A stretch of 64,000 nucleotides of DNA from Lepiota brunneoincarnata (GCA_023014365.1 JAEBUN010000021.1:124001-188000); one strand, 5' to 3'. Shown: positions 35,027 through 48,322, numbered from the stretch's first letter. Made by a program: numbers and translations. The notes: generated from the sequence alone by a model not told the origin.

Positions 35027-36522
35027 GGAATGCCTTTGACTCCGTGGCGCTTAGCCTATCGGGCCGCATGTTTGCAAGACATGTATGGTTTTTCGGCGTG
35101 GGGGTTGGCTCGCCCAGACGCACTATGCGGTGAATGATTTTTCGTGGGCGTTCCTGGAGGACCCGAGGCTCTGAACTGTCTCAGAAAGGTGGGAGGTCTG
35201 TCCGGACTGTGATTCTCCGTTATAGTCAAGGTCCCGCTAGAACACAGGCGCTCAAGTGATCGGCACCTCTCTATCTCCTAGAGCTGTTCACGCTCAACGG
35301 CTTTTGGCATACTTATTGTGGTCAGTGCCAGGGCATGATCATTAGTAGTAGTAGCTGAAGACGTAAGGGAGGCGGATGGTGCAAAGGACGATGTCTTGGA
35401 TGAAGACATCATCTTCCTGCCGATTCGCACAACTTTCTCGTTGAGTTAATGCCGGAGGCCTAAGACTGTGCTTCACCTTAGCCCTCAAAGTAGTGAGGAT
35501 GATGGGTAAGTAAATCTGTTTATTCTAAAAGTTGCGTGGATATTATCCGTAGTAGCATCCACTAGCACTAGCATACAAGGCGTGCACAACACGCGTGATG
35601 GATTTAGAGCGAATTGGATACCATGGGTATATTCTTGCATCATCATTACGAATACTACCCCACCGTGCTTCCCCCCACCCTACCCTACCGTAAAGGGCTA
35701 AGAGAACGGAATGTGGTCCTCGTCTGAGCTAATTTTCAGGAGAGCCTCAACACTACAACGTTCGGCAGCTGCACAGCCACGGAGGTCAATCTGAAAGTCC
35801 ACCTCAGGGTCTCTGGCAAATCGTTCCGCCACCAAGATGATAAACTGCCGAATGGGCAGGATCGGGGTCGGTGGTCCGTTGGCTCGTACGTCTCAAAGAC
35901 ACCCCCATAAACCCGTGCCATTTTTGAGAATGATCCGGGGGCACTTGAATCTTCGGGAGCTGAGGGAGCCTCATCGCAACTCTTAACCAGAGTCATCTAG
36001 GGCTTCTTTGGATTGTCGCCATGCTATGAAAATGGCGGTGATATGTTTGGGAATCTTCAGGGGCAACGACAATCCCACATACTTTGAGCCGCTTGATCTT
36101 TATACACGTATCGAACGAGAGTAATCACGGGCAACTAGTACAACGTGCCAACAGCCTCGGCATCTGTGATACCAGTGCGAGTTCCGGCAAGTCCATGAAT
36201 TTTCAGATTACCGCGGAGACGTCAAGGTTAGAAAGTGGCTCAGGTGAGAATCCGGGAAGAGGACAATCAACGATCGTGACGCAGAATTTCCTCAGGGTGT
36301 ATGTATACAGCGCAGTGAATTAAAGAAGTCGGTGATACGGTTAGGTGTATAGGGGGTCGCAAGCAAGGTAGTTCAATCTGCACCAATTGTGTTATTTGAC
36401 TGGGTAACAAAAGGTGGCTCACTGGAGGGAGTATAAGCACCTCATTGTCGGGACCAGTATATCCAGAAAGGTCAACCAAGGGAGATGTTCTTCGTGCCCA
36501 TATTTAAACCACAGTGCGACCT
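35027..36522. other. Mostly non-coding; one weak minus-strand ORF
   Basis: An 86-residue minus-strand ORF at 35736-35996 could belong to the F-box-like gene that begins at 36804, but I could not find consistent exons between them. Confidence 0.35.
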
Positions 36523-36804
36523 TTACCTTCCTGACACCCTGAAAACTATTGTTTCGCCTGCCTCCAGCGCCGGTGTGATTTCCTGGCAGTGGTTAGACTC
36601 AGGTCGGGGGTTTGAGCGCGCCAGAGAGAAGAACAGAATTAGTGAAATGGTGGAGTTGAAGTGCTTTGATACTCGGCGCGGGTGTCGGAGGTTATTGATA
36701 CGGCTAAGATCGTCGGGGATCTGAAGGAAATGAACTGATGGTTGTTTACCAGAATCGACGATTCGGAGGGCTTCGTTCGGTATCTCGTCCAGCGTTGTTG
36801 GCAT
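36523..36804 (-). CDS. Possible F-box protein N-terminus
   Basis: From the ATG at 36804 the frame reads TLDEIPNEALRIV and, later, DDLSRINNLR with VSKHFNST. This fits the F-box pattern (L.E.P.E....I, then L.....V.K.FN). An intervening segment (DSGKQPSVHFLQ) is out of pattern and resembles an unspliced intron that is too short for normal splicing. The rest of an F-box protein is not evident downstream, so it may be another remnant. Confidence 0.35.
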   Translation of the reverse strand: MPTTLDEIPNEALRIVDSGKQPSVHFLQIPDDLSRINNLRHPRRVSKHFNSTISLILFFSLARSNPRPESNHCQEITPALEAGETIVFRVSGR

Positions 36805-37530
36805 TATGGCTGAAGGATTGTTATCGGCAAGAATGGGGGGTTGTTTATTCGAAAAAGGTCGCGCAGAATCCCTGCCCGTGCTATTCCAAGTAATATACCC
36901 CAAGGTTCGCCTGGGGGCTAACGTCTTTGAAGCCAAACGCTTGCAACTCTCTCCCGTCGGACATTCCGGGTGCCTCACTCATCTTGAGTACAGTACACAG
37001 CCGTCAACTATGGTATGAGGGGGGAGGGTAAATGGGGAGTGAACGGGTGGCAACAGTCGGGATGCAAGGCACACATTCGGGCTTTTTCGGAAAAGCCCTA
37101 ACCGCCAAACAAACAAAGATCAGAATTTCTATTCTTGGAAGGTCTGTGGGGGCAAACAAAGAACAGCAAAGTTATTTGTTTGGAGCCTGGGCTATATTTG
37201 GCGGACAATGGGTGCAAATAAGCATAAACAGACAAGTTTGCTCACAGCGGTATCGCCTCCTGCTATGACTTGGCTGCTCTAACAAAACCATAAGGGCGCA
37301 GAGAACAGCGCTAGCACCGCCGTGAACAGGAAGATGAGAACACGGCACGGACGGGACGTGGGAATCAGGAGAACTGCTATTGTCTGAATATCACGTGTTG
37401 GATAAGCTTATTGTCTTGAGGGGCCAAACAAAGGACAACAACCACCCAATTGTTCTTTGTGAACCATTGCAAGACAAAAGAAAAGGAACGATGCCAGTGA
37501 CTGTACCTCGTCTCTTTGTTATTCTCCGCG

Positions 37531-40500
37531 ATGCGTCGCCCTTTGACCCTCGAGGTCGACACCTCAATTTCCAACGATATCCACGATGACCTCCACTATG
37601 AGCTCGATCTCTCCCCACGCACCTCCATGTATTCCATATCCACAAAGTCTACCACCGGCTTCAAGTCCGCACCCGAGTCTACAGGACCGGGATCTCCATC
37701 ATCAGTCGCGACAACAGCCCCAGCACCACCAGCCCCGTCGATCAAGCTCCTCTTCTCTCTTCTCTCGCGTCGACATATCCTATGTCTTCTCCTCCCCGCC
37801 GTCTGCTCATCCGTCCTCGCAGGCGGGGTTGCTCCGTTCATGACCCATGTTGTTGGCCAAGCATTTGACGCTTTCGCCCGATTTCCTCTCACCACGAACC
37901 CACCTCAGGCAGCCAAGGATGAGCTTCTACGTTCAGTTGGCCTTTCCGGCCTTGAACTCGTCGCTCTTGCCGTTGGTTCTCTTGCGTTAGGCAGCGTCAC
38001 CAGCGGTCTCTGGATCTGGACAGGAGAACGCAATACGATGGCTCTCCGCAGGGCTGTCTACCGCTCCGTGATCAGGAAGGACATGGCTTGGTTCGACACT
38101 CACCTCGGTGATCAAGATGCTGGTGGACTGATGGCTAAGTTTACCCGGTATGTGATTGCATTCTTTCAAAGTTCTCGTTCTTGACATTTTTGCAGAGAAA
38201 CCGACGACGTGAGGATGGCCACCTCACTTGCCTCTGGCTACCTCGTTCAATATCTTACCACAACTATCACATGTCTACTCCTCGCCTTCATCCGCTCCTG
38301 GGCGCTCACACTCGTCATTCTCTCTGCCGTCCCCCTTCTCACCCTCATACAATCATTCTCTCAGGCCATCGCTTCTCCCCTCCTTTTCCACGAACGCGCT
38401 CAGACAGCAAACACAGCAACCCTCATCGATCGTGCTCTCTCCGCCATCCCTACTGTCAAGGTCTTCAATGCTCAGTTCTTCGAAGCCAATCGCGCTAAAA
38501 AGGCTTTTGCGGACCTGAGATCTGCCGCGCGTTCCCTGAACAAAGTCTGGGGAATATCCTCTGCCGCCGCGCAGTTCGCCATGATGGGCATGTTCGTCCA
38601 AGGCTTCTGGTTTGGCTCCAAGCTTGTGAGGGACGGCAAAGTCTCAGCAGGAGACGTCATGGCTACATTCTGGGCTTGCCTCATCGCCACTTCCAATCTC
38701 CAAATGTGCATCCCTCAATTCATTGTCCTTGCGAAAGGCAAATTTGCCATGGTGGCGCTTATGGAAATGATGGGTGACAAGCCCTCGGGATCTTCTTCCT
38801 CCTCCTTCCCCACGACCCCACTTCCTATTTCCACTCCGTCGCGAAATTCGTTCCCTTTGTCGCCCTTCCACAAGGGTCGTCGCTCCCAGACGTTGAAGAA
38901 GATCACGCCTCAGAGATGTTGTGGCGAGTTTGCGCTTCATAATGTTTCGTTCTCGTACCCCTCCAAACCCACAATTCAAGTCCTTTCCAACATCTCTCTG
39001 TTCCTTCCCGCCAATGAAACCACTTTTATTGTGGGTGCCTCTGGTAGCGGCAAATCCACCATTGCAGGATTGCTCATGCGGATGTACGAGCCTACATCGG
39101 GCTGTGTTATGCTCGACAACCAAGATGCACGGTTCCTTGACGAGACATGGGTTCGCGGGCACGTCGCTGGCGTGAGCCAGGGATTCGGCGGTGTTGTCGT
39201 CATTGACAACAAGACGCTCTATGAGAACGTTGCCGTTGGTGTGTTTGGTCGGATTGACGGGCGCCTGGAGGTGAGCGAGGCAGAAGTCCAGGAGGCGTGT
39301 AGAATGGCAATGGTGCATGAGTTTGTGAAGGAGCTACCGGATGGTTATGATACTATTCTTGGGTCCTCTTCCGCGCAGGGTGTTGCATTGAGTGGTGGCC
39401 AGAGGCAGCGGTTGGCCCTGGCACGCGCGAGGATCAGGGATCCTACCGTTTTGGTTCTTGGTGCGTTGATTGTTACAATCTTTTCCGACGTGTTGACTTA
39501 CCCAAAGCTGGCTTGTAGACGAAGCAACTTCGGCGCTGGACGCCACTTCTCGTATTCTCGTCTTCGAGGCTATCAAACGATGGAGGAAGAACAAGACGAC
39601 TATTGTTATCACGCACGACCTATCACAAATTCAACCCGACGATTTTGTCTATGTTCTCAAGGACGGCCGGGCCGTCGAGCAGGGGTACCGCGCCGACCTT
39701 GAACGCGAGTCTGATAATGACGACGGCAAGGGCGAGTTCCGGAAGATGATGGAATCGCAAAGGCAGATGGGCGGGTACCTTCCCGAGAAGGATATTGATG
39801 TTCCTCCGCGGGATGAGCTTGTTCTTGATGCAGTGGAGGAGGCGGATGAGGCAAGGGAGGAGGAGCAGGAGGAAGTGAGGGTGATGAAGGAGCGTTTGAG
39901 TGTCATCCGACCTCTGTCGTTTGGGAATTGGATGTTCGATGTCGTTGCGGATCTCACGTCACAACAATCTGCTAACCAGCGTTCGACAGAGGAACCTCGG
40001 GCAGCTGTCGTTGCCGCTCGTGCTGATCGCCCTTTGAGCCGGTTTGTGCCTATGGCTACAGTGGAGGAGGATGCCGAACTTGGGGAAGGGATGATCACTC
40101 CGAGGTTGAGAAGGCCTTCGAGTGCGTTCTTTGGACCTACGAGCCCTACCCCCGTCGCGAGTGTTGTGACTCGGCGGATGAGTTTGCAGTTCACACCGAC
40201 CTCACCGACATCTACCCTCTTCTCACCGGGCTGGATTTCACACAAAGAGAAGGAGCTCGAAGAAGAGGAGAAGGAGGAGAGGGAGTTCGGAGAGCAGAAG
40301 GAAGCCGTTAGGGGTGCCGGTGCAATTGCGATCGCTGCCCGGGAGACCAAGCGCGCTGCCAGGCCGATGTTCAGTGTACGCGTACCGTCTCCGAATGAAT
40401 CTCAGGTCGATCAGCAGCAAGAAGTCCACGCGGAGGAGCAACCACCGCAATTTTGGGCGCTGATGAAAAGGATCTTGCCTCGCATTCCTGGCAAGCCCTT

Positions 40501-42290
40501 ACTTGTATTTGGTCTGGTCATATGCCTCGTGTCGGGAAGTATTACGCCCATCTTTTCCTTCCTCCTTTCCCGGCTCTTGTTTGAAGTTTCGATCGGCGCT
40601 CAGAACGTGCGGGCTATCAACGTGTTTGGCGGGATCGTGTTGAGTGTTGCGGCTCTCGATGGAATCCTTATCGGCGCCAAGTACTACATCATGGAATCAA
40701 TTGGCATGCGCTGGGTCACCGAGCTCCGGAACGATGCCTACAACAAGGTCCTCAAACAAGACAAGACTTGGTTCGATTCCTCCAAACACGCTCCTGCGCG
40801 TCTTATTCAATCCATTGTCAAAGATGGCGATGATGCGCGGGATCTCATCTCGGTCGTCGTCGGCCAATGCTTTGTCGTGCTCGCTATGCTCTCTGTTGGA
40901 CTTCTCTGGGCCATGATCCGAGGATGGGAGCTCACCCTCGTTGGTTTGGGCATTGCGCCTGTGTTTGCGGGGTTGATGGCTGTTCAGACGAAGCTTGTGG
41001 GGAAGTGCGAAGTGCGAAACAAGCGTGCACGGGAAGAGGTCGCGAGGGGGTGGTACGATGCCTTGTGTAATATTAAGGGGATACGTGCAATGGGTATCGA
41101 TAGGCCGTTCCTCGAGGCATATGATTGTGCAGTTGATCGTGCACTTGAGACGGGTGTGAAGGGCGCGTGGGTTGAGGGTGGGACGCACGGTGTTGCGAGT
41201 GGACTTATTTATGCAGCGGAGGCGGCATTATTCTATGTTGGTGCGGTCCTTGTTGCGGGGGAGAGGTATAGCTATTTGCAGATGGTGGAGGTGTTAAACT
41301 TGGTGGTGTTTTCCGTTACTATTGGCAGTCAGCTGATGGCTTTCAGTGAGTATCTCGTTCACCATTTTCCGGGAACAAGTAGCTGATGAATGTGTTATAA
41401 CAGCTGAGAGGATCGCCAAGTCGGTGCAAGCAACGCACGACCTGATGACTCTGACAGACCTGTCTACCACCAACACATCCGAGTCTCGTGGTCTCCTTAA
41501 GCCCGCCGATCACTTGGTCACTGGCCCCATTTCATTCGAAAACGTCTCTTTTGCATACCCCACCCGTCCAAATACACTGGTCCTCAGGAACTTCAACCTC
41601 CAGATCGACCAAGGCGAATGTATTGCCCTCGTTGGCGCCTCTGGCTCGGGCAAGTCGACCGTTGCAGGGCTCCTGCAACGGTTGTATGAGCCCCTCGAGG
41701 GTCGTGTCTGCCTCGGCGAGATTGATATCGCAGAAACCGATGTGGAGTGGTTGCGGAGGCGGATGGGCGTTGTATCGCAGTCGGCGCAGTTATTCGAGGA
41801 TGCGAGTGTGGAAGACAATATTCTTTACGGCACGCCTGCGAACGCGTTTGGGAGTGAACAGGAGAGGGAAGAGGTCGTGAGTCGTGCGGCGCGTTTGGCG
41901 AATGTGCACGAGTTTGTGGAAGGACTGCCGGAAGGCTATAAGAGCTTGCTTGGAGAGGTGTCTGGCGGCCAGGGACAGCGGGTACAAATTGCGCGTGCAC
42001 TTGCGAAGAGGAGGGTGGAGGTGCTGGTTTTGGATGAGTGCACGAGTGCGTTGGATCCCGAGAACCAGCGCAAGGTTATGCAGGCGATCGCTAATGTGAG
42101 GGGGTCGGAGGGGATGAAGAAGACTATGGTGGTGGTGACGCACAAGACGGAGCTGATGAGGATGTGTGATCGCGTTGTGGTTGTCAAGGAGGGAGAGGTT
42201 GCCGAGCAGGGCACCTATGAGGAGTTGGTGGGGAAGAAGGGAGGTGTGTTTAGGGATTTGGCGAGAGGTGGTGAATGGGAGAGCGATTAG
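37531..42290 (+). CDS. Full-size ABC transporter, ABCB / Ste6 (a-factor exporter) type
   Basis: Four exons: 37531-38147, 38196-39460, 39519-41345 and 41404-42290. They total 4596 nt (1531 residues) with phases agreeing. TMD1 is followed by NBD1 (Walker A GASGSGKST, signature LSGGQRQRLALARA, Walker B VLVLDEATSALD split by intron 2, H-loop ITHD). An acidic, proline/serine-rich linker of about 250 residues leads to TMD2 and NBD2 (GASGSGKST, SGGQGQRVQIARAL, VLVLDECTSALD, VVTHK). Both ATP sites look complete. Ste6-type pumps export farnesylated mating pheromone in fungi; related ABCB pumps export drugs, so mating function is inference. The ATG at 37531 was chosen as the first in frame; the frame is open upstream only to non-ATG codons. 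A paralogous scrap is at 24500-24730. Confidence 0.92.
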
Positions 42291-42990
42291 GCTCTCCCTG
42301 CCTCAGTGGTGTTGTTCAATTTATTTCGTTGATGATTATGCTCTTCGTTCGTGATGCTGTTTACGCCACCTATCATTTCATATCCTGTCTCATGATTGCA
42401 CACTGGTCACTACTTGGATGTATCTCACGCATTTGTAGAGTAGCTCTTAACATATCATACCATTACTTGATGAATAGAATTCATTTATAAAAAAACTTGC
42501 TTGAATCGCGCAATTCTTACCATCAAATGAAGCAAAAATCCTCAAACTCCTTGAGATATCTGCATTCACCAACCGCATCTCGCAATTGAGCAGTAAATGA
42601 TCTCATCCGAAGGTTCCGAAGTCTTCCGGCTGAGGCATGAGCGCTTATGGTACCACTCAGGATGCGGACCTGCCGACAGCAACCGTCGGCGGAGTCGAAG
42701 CAACAAGGTAGCGAGCGAAGACGAGACCAGAACTGAGTATAAATTCAAGGTAAATGGATATAATTGATACGATTTCGGACGGTATGAGACGAGACAAATA
42801 TGTGAGAGATTGACTGGTATATGACACAAGAATGAGGAAAACTTCAGAAAAATCAAAGAGGCTGGTTGAGGAGGATAAGATACTGAATACCGAGTCCGAA
42901 ATAGACACGGGCGGCTCGACGACGGGCGCTCCGAACATCGTCGTGATCCGAAATTAGTGATAACAAGAGATTCGCGAAAGGTCACCAATT
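42291..42990. other. Spacer with an LTR-like segment
   Basis: 42588-42965 begins TGAGCAG and ends GATAACA. It carries the GGGCGCTCCGA block found in the LTRs at 10768 and 11471 and an AGTATAAATT box. No target duplication is visible, so a decayed relative of that LTR family is only a suggestion. Confidence 0.35.
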
Positions 42991-43099
42991 TCATGAACAA
43001 CCGATGATGAATCTCTACAGTAACAAAGTAACACAATGCATATCAAATCGCCCGAACCACCGCACGAGGGACGCGGAGAATGTGCCGAACGTCGCGGAG

Positions 43100-43340
43100 C
43101 AGTATCAGTAGCATCCCATTCCAGCTTACCCACCCTTTGGGGACTGCACAACAAGTCAATCGTCACGCCTCGCCCACCGTCGCAGAGGCCGGGCATAACT
43201 GTATCACAAGCAGCACCCATGGCCTCGCATGGAATGCTCTGAGCACTGGCACCAATACCGAGGGTGAGAAGGGCGACTCGGGTGGTGACAACGGTGGTGA
43301 ATTGCCACTCTTGGTGGGTCCGTTTGGTCGTCATCCTCAT
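43100..43340 (-). pseudogene. Degenerate small secreted cysteine-rich gene, family 1
   Basis: The minus strand reads QFTTVVTTRVALLTLGIGAS, then PCEAMGAACDTVMPGLCDGG, matching the gene at 18183. The family start codon is replaced (TGG at the ATG position), and an extra base in CCCCAAAGG after the fourth cysteine shifts the frame, losing the final CC pair. An upstream in-frame ATG at 43340 would give a poor signal peptide. Confidence 0.7.
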
Positions 43341-43477
43341 TGCCGAGTCACGTGGTGGTGAGCCACACTCTTAAAGCCGAGCAGAGCAGTACAGAGCACC
43401 TTTCTCTTGCGGGAGTGCCTCCCCCAGCACTGTGCCACCCTGAAACGCTCTGACTTTGCTACTTCTACGTATCGTCA

Positions 43478-45146
43478 ATGCAGAATCCACGGGCGAATAA
43501 GGACGAGAGGCCTCGCCTTGCCCATCCGAACACATCCGCTAATGTGCCCCTGCCTTACGACGTTTGGCACGAGGTCCTCAAATATTTTCGATACGATGTC
43601 ACAACCGATTCTGACAACGAGCTATGCAAGCGACGGATGGATGTTCTCAGTATAGCACTCCTTTCTCGGTCGCTGACATCTATCGCACTCGATGTGCTTT
43701 GGATGGGGATGAATTCATTACTACCCGTGATAGATGTTGTCAATTCCTTCGCATCCTCTCAGGAAGACGTATTCTTCGAATTTGTGGACGACTCTGGTGG
43801 TCGCGGCACGAAGTGGTCTTGGGTGAGTTTTCTTGCTCTTCTTTGTATTTCTGACTGGTATATCACATTCACAGCGGTTGCAACGGCCAATCGATGTTTT
43901 AGTGCGTTCCCACGCACAAGAATACCTGAGTCGAGTGCAAACTTTCCACATTACAGGCCAATGGAATACGAAAGAAACTTCCGTGTGGCCTGTCATCGAA
44001 AGGTGCTTCGGGCGCACATGCCTCTCTAGTTTGCGGAGGCTCGAGTTATCCCTGGAGAATGGAGACTTCCTCCCAGCTGTCGGATTAGTCCCCCTCCTGT
44101 CCCCTGCGATGACGACTCTCGTTATCAACGAGATGTTCGGTTCTGGCTCAGCTCAGACTTTGCTCAAACTCGTCAAGTCTCACGGGTGTGAGTTGAAGGA
44201 GATCACCTATTTCGGACGTAACACACCCGATCTCTTCCTTGACTTTGTGTATTTCAAGGATTTAAAGCGTTTGGATATAGGCCATGGGGACGACCACCTC
44301 GTAGAACGTGGGAGCATTGTCCCTGTTTCTCGAGTCCTGAAACAACTCCCTTCTCTGACTATACTCTGGATCGATCTCAGAATATTTCCAAGGCTTGGAG
44401 AGAGATCGTTATCCCCAGTTCACCATCCCTCTCTGGAATCCCTAGAACTTACTGGGGATGCCGACGATCTACAAGACTTCTTGTTAGATCAACTCAGGTC
44501 GTCGTCTCTCCACACCCTGTCAGTAAAGGTCGTTGGAGCGCATGGAAACGCATGGAATATCATATGCAGCAGGGCTGCTTCGAGCTTCCCCAGCCTTCGC
44601 TCTTTAACTCTACGACACCGGCGACGGGGGACTCTCGCGCATGGTCGCCCATTGCTGTATCGTGACATCCATCCAATCCTACTATCTCGACAGCTGACGA
44701 AGCTTTACTTGGACGACATAGCCCACCAATTGACCACGCGCGATCTCTTGGCGATGTTGAAGACACTACCGAACCTCCAAACACTAAAGGTCCTTAGCTA
44801 TCCCAGCTATCAGGACGGCCCAGGGTTTGGGGCGTCGGTTTTGGTACCCATATCCCAGCAGGCTCACTTGCGCAGCCTCAGCATTCGTTTGGATTTCAGC
44901 AATTTTCTTACCCCGCTACCCAGCAGCGTTGGACGCCGTTCGAGGAGCAGGTTGGGTGAAATTTATTTGGGCACCTTTGGAGGTCCTGTCTTTGAGCTGG
45001 AGGAGCGCGCCGTGCTTGCCCAAAACATTCTTACTTTATTCCCGAGACTGATGACGTTCACGTTTCAGCCGGATAGAGTTGTTGACCTAGAGATGCTTAT
45101 CGCAGAATTCAAGGGCAGAGTTCTTAATTGTTATTTGGGCACGTAG
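43478..45146 (+). CDS. F-box protein with leucine-rich region
   Basis: Two exons, 43478-43822 and 43875-45146, 538 residues, phase 0 junction. The F-box-like motif spans about residues 24-75 (VPLPYDVWHEVLKYF, then LLSRSLTSIALDVLW). Leucine-rich stretches follow (LRRLELSLENG, LKRLDIGHG, LESLELTGDADD, LRSLTLRHRR, LQTLKVLSY). Such proteins typically bind Skp1 through the F-box and choose substrates for SCF ubiquitin ligases with the LRR part; the target is unknown. Fragments of paralogues at 4180 and 29737 show that it belongs to an expanding family here. Apparently intact. Confidence 0.82.
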
Positions 45147-46112
45147 GATCATGTTAGTTTACTATTTTTACGTGCTTCAGTGTCCACCACGGGACAGTGA
45201 TTCAATTGTATGCGAGTATGTGAAAGATAGCGTTTTCTTCTGTTGAAGCCTTACTGGACTCTGTTGCGAGGAAAGAGTTAATCCATTGACCGCTAATGGT
45301 TGCAGGCTATGGCACATACAGGAATGCAGATACACGGTGTACATTCATCGATCCCAGCCCCAGCTTCTCTCGTCCACCAGCATACCTAGCATAGCCCCAA
45401 ATAAAGTTATCACCAGCGCTGTAAGCAGACGCTACTTATGCAATGGGTTGAAAATGTAGAAGGACTTTAGTTGTCTTATAATCGTTGAGCTCTGGAATGT
45501 GATTGATCAGCGAGCTACGATTTCGGGGACCTTCACAAGGGCAAACGTTTTCGATCCCAAGGCAACATTTTTTGAGCATCACTGAAATCACGAGCGATTC
45601 CTTTGGATAAAGCATTAAAATATTGTATAAATTGGTTAAGGTGTGCCAAAAAATAAGAATAACATAGCTTATGTCATGAAGGCAGAGAGGACATGGGGAG
45701 AATCATGTGAGAGTGGGTGCGAGGGAGGCGTGTTATGCAACCGGACATATTGACACAATAACTTAAGTTATTCCAGCTACATTGTAAAACTTTCAAAAGG
45801 ATTTCAGTTGGTTCCCTGATTATCGTCCGAGTCCCTGTTTCAAAGGTCTTCTGTTCCCTCATCGTTCTCTTCCTCTCAATCCTGCTCTCCATCCATGCTC
45901 TCTCCATATAACTCCGGTTCTTCAGATGTGGAAGCAATCAGGCAAGAATTAGCATTAATACCCAGGAAGAAGATTCGATACTGGTATCCTTGAGGCAGCA
46001 CTATCTCAACATTGCACAGAGATATCACATAGTGTTGATATCCATTGAACGAATACCTCTATTAATTTTTGTTGTATGAGTGGCGGTATACATCTCTGGC
46101 CGTGATCCTGAC
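45147..46112. other. Intergenic, no gene seen
   Basis: AT-rich; short ORFs without support. It separates the F-box gene (+) from the 3' end of the interrupted NACHT gene (-). Confidence 0.4.
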
Positions 46113-47020
46113 TCACGAATGGGAAAACAGCAGGTTGGTACTTGCAACCCATTTCTCTCCACTTGTTAAGCAGATGGTGATCGGTATCACAGTTTGGCTC
46201 GGTCCTAATGAGGTTTCCAAATGCAGTTTGCTATTAATCTGAGTCAGTGTCCGAAAACAAGTCAATTTCAATGATAAACACACAGCCATTTCAGCACTTC
46301 GAGCAGCAAGTAATGTGAGATATGCCCCAAAAGAGTGGTCCAGTACGCTTCTGCTAAGGTGGCAAAATTGAATTTGCTCAAGTTGAGGAATGATATCTCC
46401 AGCACTTCGCAACATGCATAGGGCATACCAACTAGCACTAAGCATATGACCGACAGAAAAGGCACATGAGGGATCTTGCTTGTTGGAGAGGCCCCAGTTA
46501 CTCCAGTAAATGCAAATGTCTGATATGCTGAGCCAAGTGTGTCCACCAAGGTTAACATATGGCTCCCATTGATGGGGTGGAAAGCTATGAGCCGAGGGAG
46601 TGATAATGCCATGGCTTTGTTCATAGATGGGCACAAAGGCTAAAAAGGCCATCTCGGAGTCCGTATTCAGGGATGGTGGGAGCCATCTGAAGAGGAGAGG
46701 TGCCAACCACTGAAGAATTGTGTCAACTCTGGCTGGATCTCTGGACTGGTCCATATGTAAGAGACGCCTTAACTCCTTTGTACGGAGCACACAGGGGTAC
46801 GGGTCTGGGGGTGTCGTTGTGAAATTCATGCAAACAAGAAATGCGAGAATCTGCTCTGCAGTAAATCGAAGGTGAGATGGAACAGCGGAGAGGGCAAGTT
46901 GGTGAAGCCTGCGAACAGCAATGGTTTGAGGATCAACATCAAATACCTCAAATTTGCAAGACAGGATATCAATAATATCAATGATGGCATCAAGACGAGC
47001 CTTGGGATTATGATGACCGG
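46113..47020 (-). pseudogene. 3' part of a NACHT NTPase gene, cut off by the Gypsy element
   Basis: The minus-strand frame begins exactly at the element edge (HHNPKARLDAIIDIIDIL) and continues through VSPSHLRFTAEQILAF-like sequence, RVDTILQWLAPLLFRWLPPS and hydrophobic/aromatic C-terminal segments to a stop at 46113. It continues the frame broken off at 60994. An intron may lie near 46830-46850. It has no promoter of its own now. Confidence 0.72.
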
Positions 47021-48322
47021 TGATACGCCGATTTCACGCCTATACATGAATTCCGTACTCCGGAACGATTCTCTACATAGAATCATTGGCTATATCATTA
47101 AAGAACTCTATAGAGGATTGGTACTATATCCCGTAGTAGCCAGTTCGACCGAACTGAAGATATTCGAGCCTCGGAAGTGTTCAAACCAGCTCATTATCAC
47201 TAAGCTTAGTGAACCAAGCTATCAGAACGCTCTCCGGAGGGATTCAGGACTCTACATAGCCTATCGAGTATACCCCGGTCGCATCCAGGGACCTTACGAG
47301 CAGTTTTCTGATGAACCCAAATGCGTTTGAACATAAAAGAATGTACCTAGCGGCTGTCGCAGGCGTATTACGTCTATAGCGAGTTCAATAATGATGACCG
47401 GACCACGGAACGGAACGTCCAACGTTCGGGAGGCAATACCCGATGCCCAAAACCCTAGAAACATCAAAGACTCCTAATTAACGAGTGCTTTGTGGGTCCC
47501 GGCACTTCGGCATTCTGCTTAACTGAGATTAATTACAACGGATCAAGGGATTGTCCATCCGCTATACATTCCGATCATAATTGATCCGGAAACTTAACGC
47601 ACTCGCGTGGACGCAGAATAATGCAGCCGAGCACGGAGCATGTCTGGCTGGATTGCCATTCGTTAATCAGAGAAAAACCCATAACCCAGGGTGAGGTAGA
47701 AATGCTGCCGAACCTTCCAAAATGTTCTACAGTGCCTGTAACAATTAAGCTTATTGTTTTCTATTTCATATTTACTATCTCTCGTATGTATCAAAACAAT
47801 ATAAATACGGTCGCACTTGTTCGTGGAGAAGAAAGAGGTCTCACCCCCGCTTCCACACGCAAGTCTGCGAGCCGTGATCAAGAACGGTTTCAGAGGGCTA
47901 TTTAGTGTGCGTCGTTAAGTGTGATTTCTTCGGTCGTTGACCAACCCAGGGACAGAGACAGAGACCAGAGTTCAGAGTTTAGAGTTCCAGAGTGCTAGAG
48001 ACAGAGACAGAGACAGAGACCAGAGTTCAGAGACCAGAGACCAGAGAACAGAGACCCAGCGCTTTGAATTGACAGGGATTGTCCTTTCATTGTTGCACCG
48101 TACGGCTAAGATAACTTCAACGGCTGTTCGTTAACCTCTAAAAAACACTACTCTCTTGAATTTCGCTGTCAGAACGCACCCCCAGAACACCCTAAAAGAC
48201 GAAACTGTTCATTATCTATCTCATTCCACTTGTATTAGCTTAAGCTTATCGAATAGCGGCTAAGCTTAGTGAAAACAAGCCCCTTATCTATATTAAAACC
48301 TAAGAAAGTTTCTACCTTTTCA
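47021..48322 (+). repeat. 5' LTR
   Basis: Direct copy of 59692-60993. Contains four TAAGCTTA octamers, a TATAAATA box and a purine-rich AGAGAC/CAGAGTTC array (47950-48058). Confidence 0.95.
47800..47807 (+). promoter_or_regulatory. LTR TATA box
   Basis: TATAAATA, duplicated in the 3' LTR at 60471-60478. The likely start of the genomic RNA is some 30 bp downstream. Confidence 0.55.

Noticed and set aside
37403..37410. TAAGCTTA upstream of the ABC transporter as a target of the retrotransposon regulator
   Set aside because: A single octamer in 50 kb is about chance expectation, so it gives no support for cross-regulation.
38644..39318. Long minus-strand ORF inside the ABC transporter
   Set aside because: It overlaps the NBD1 coding region with all motifs on the plus strand; a codon-bias shadow.
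39649..40350. 233-residue minus-strand Ser-rich ORF
   Set aside because: Opposite the acidic linker of the ABC transporter; Ser-rich composition is the complement of Glu/Arg codons.
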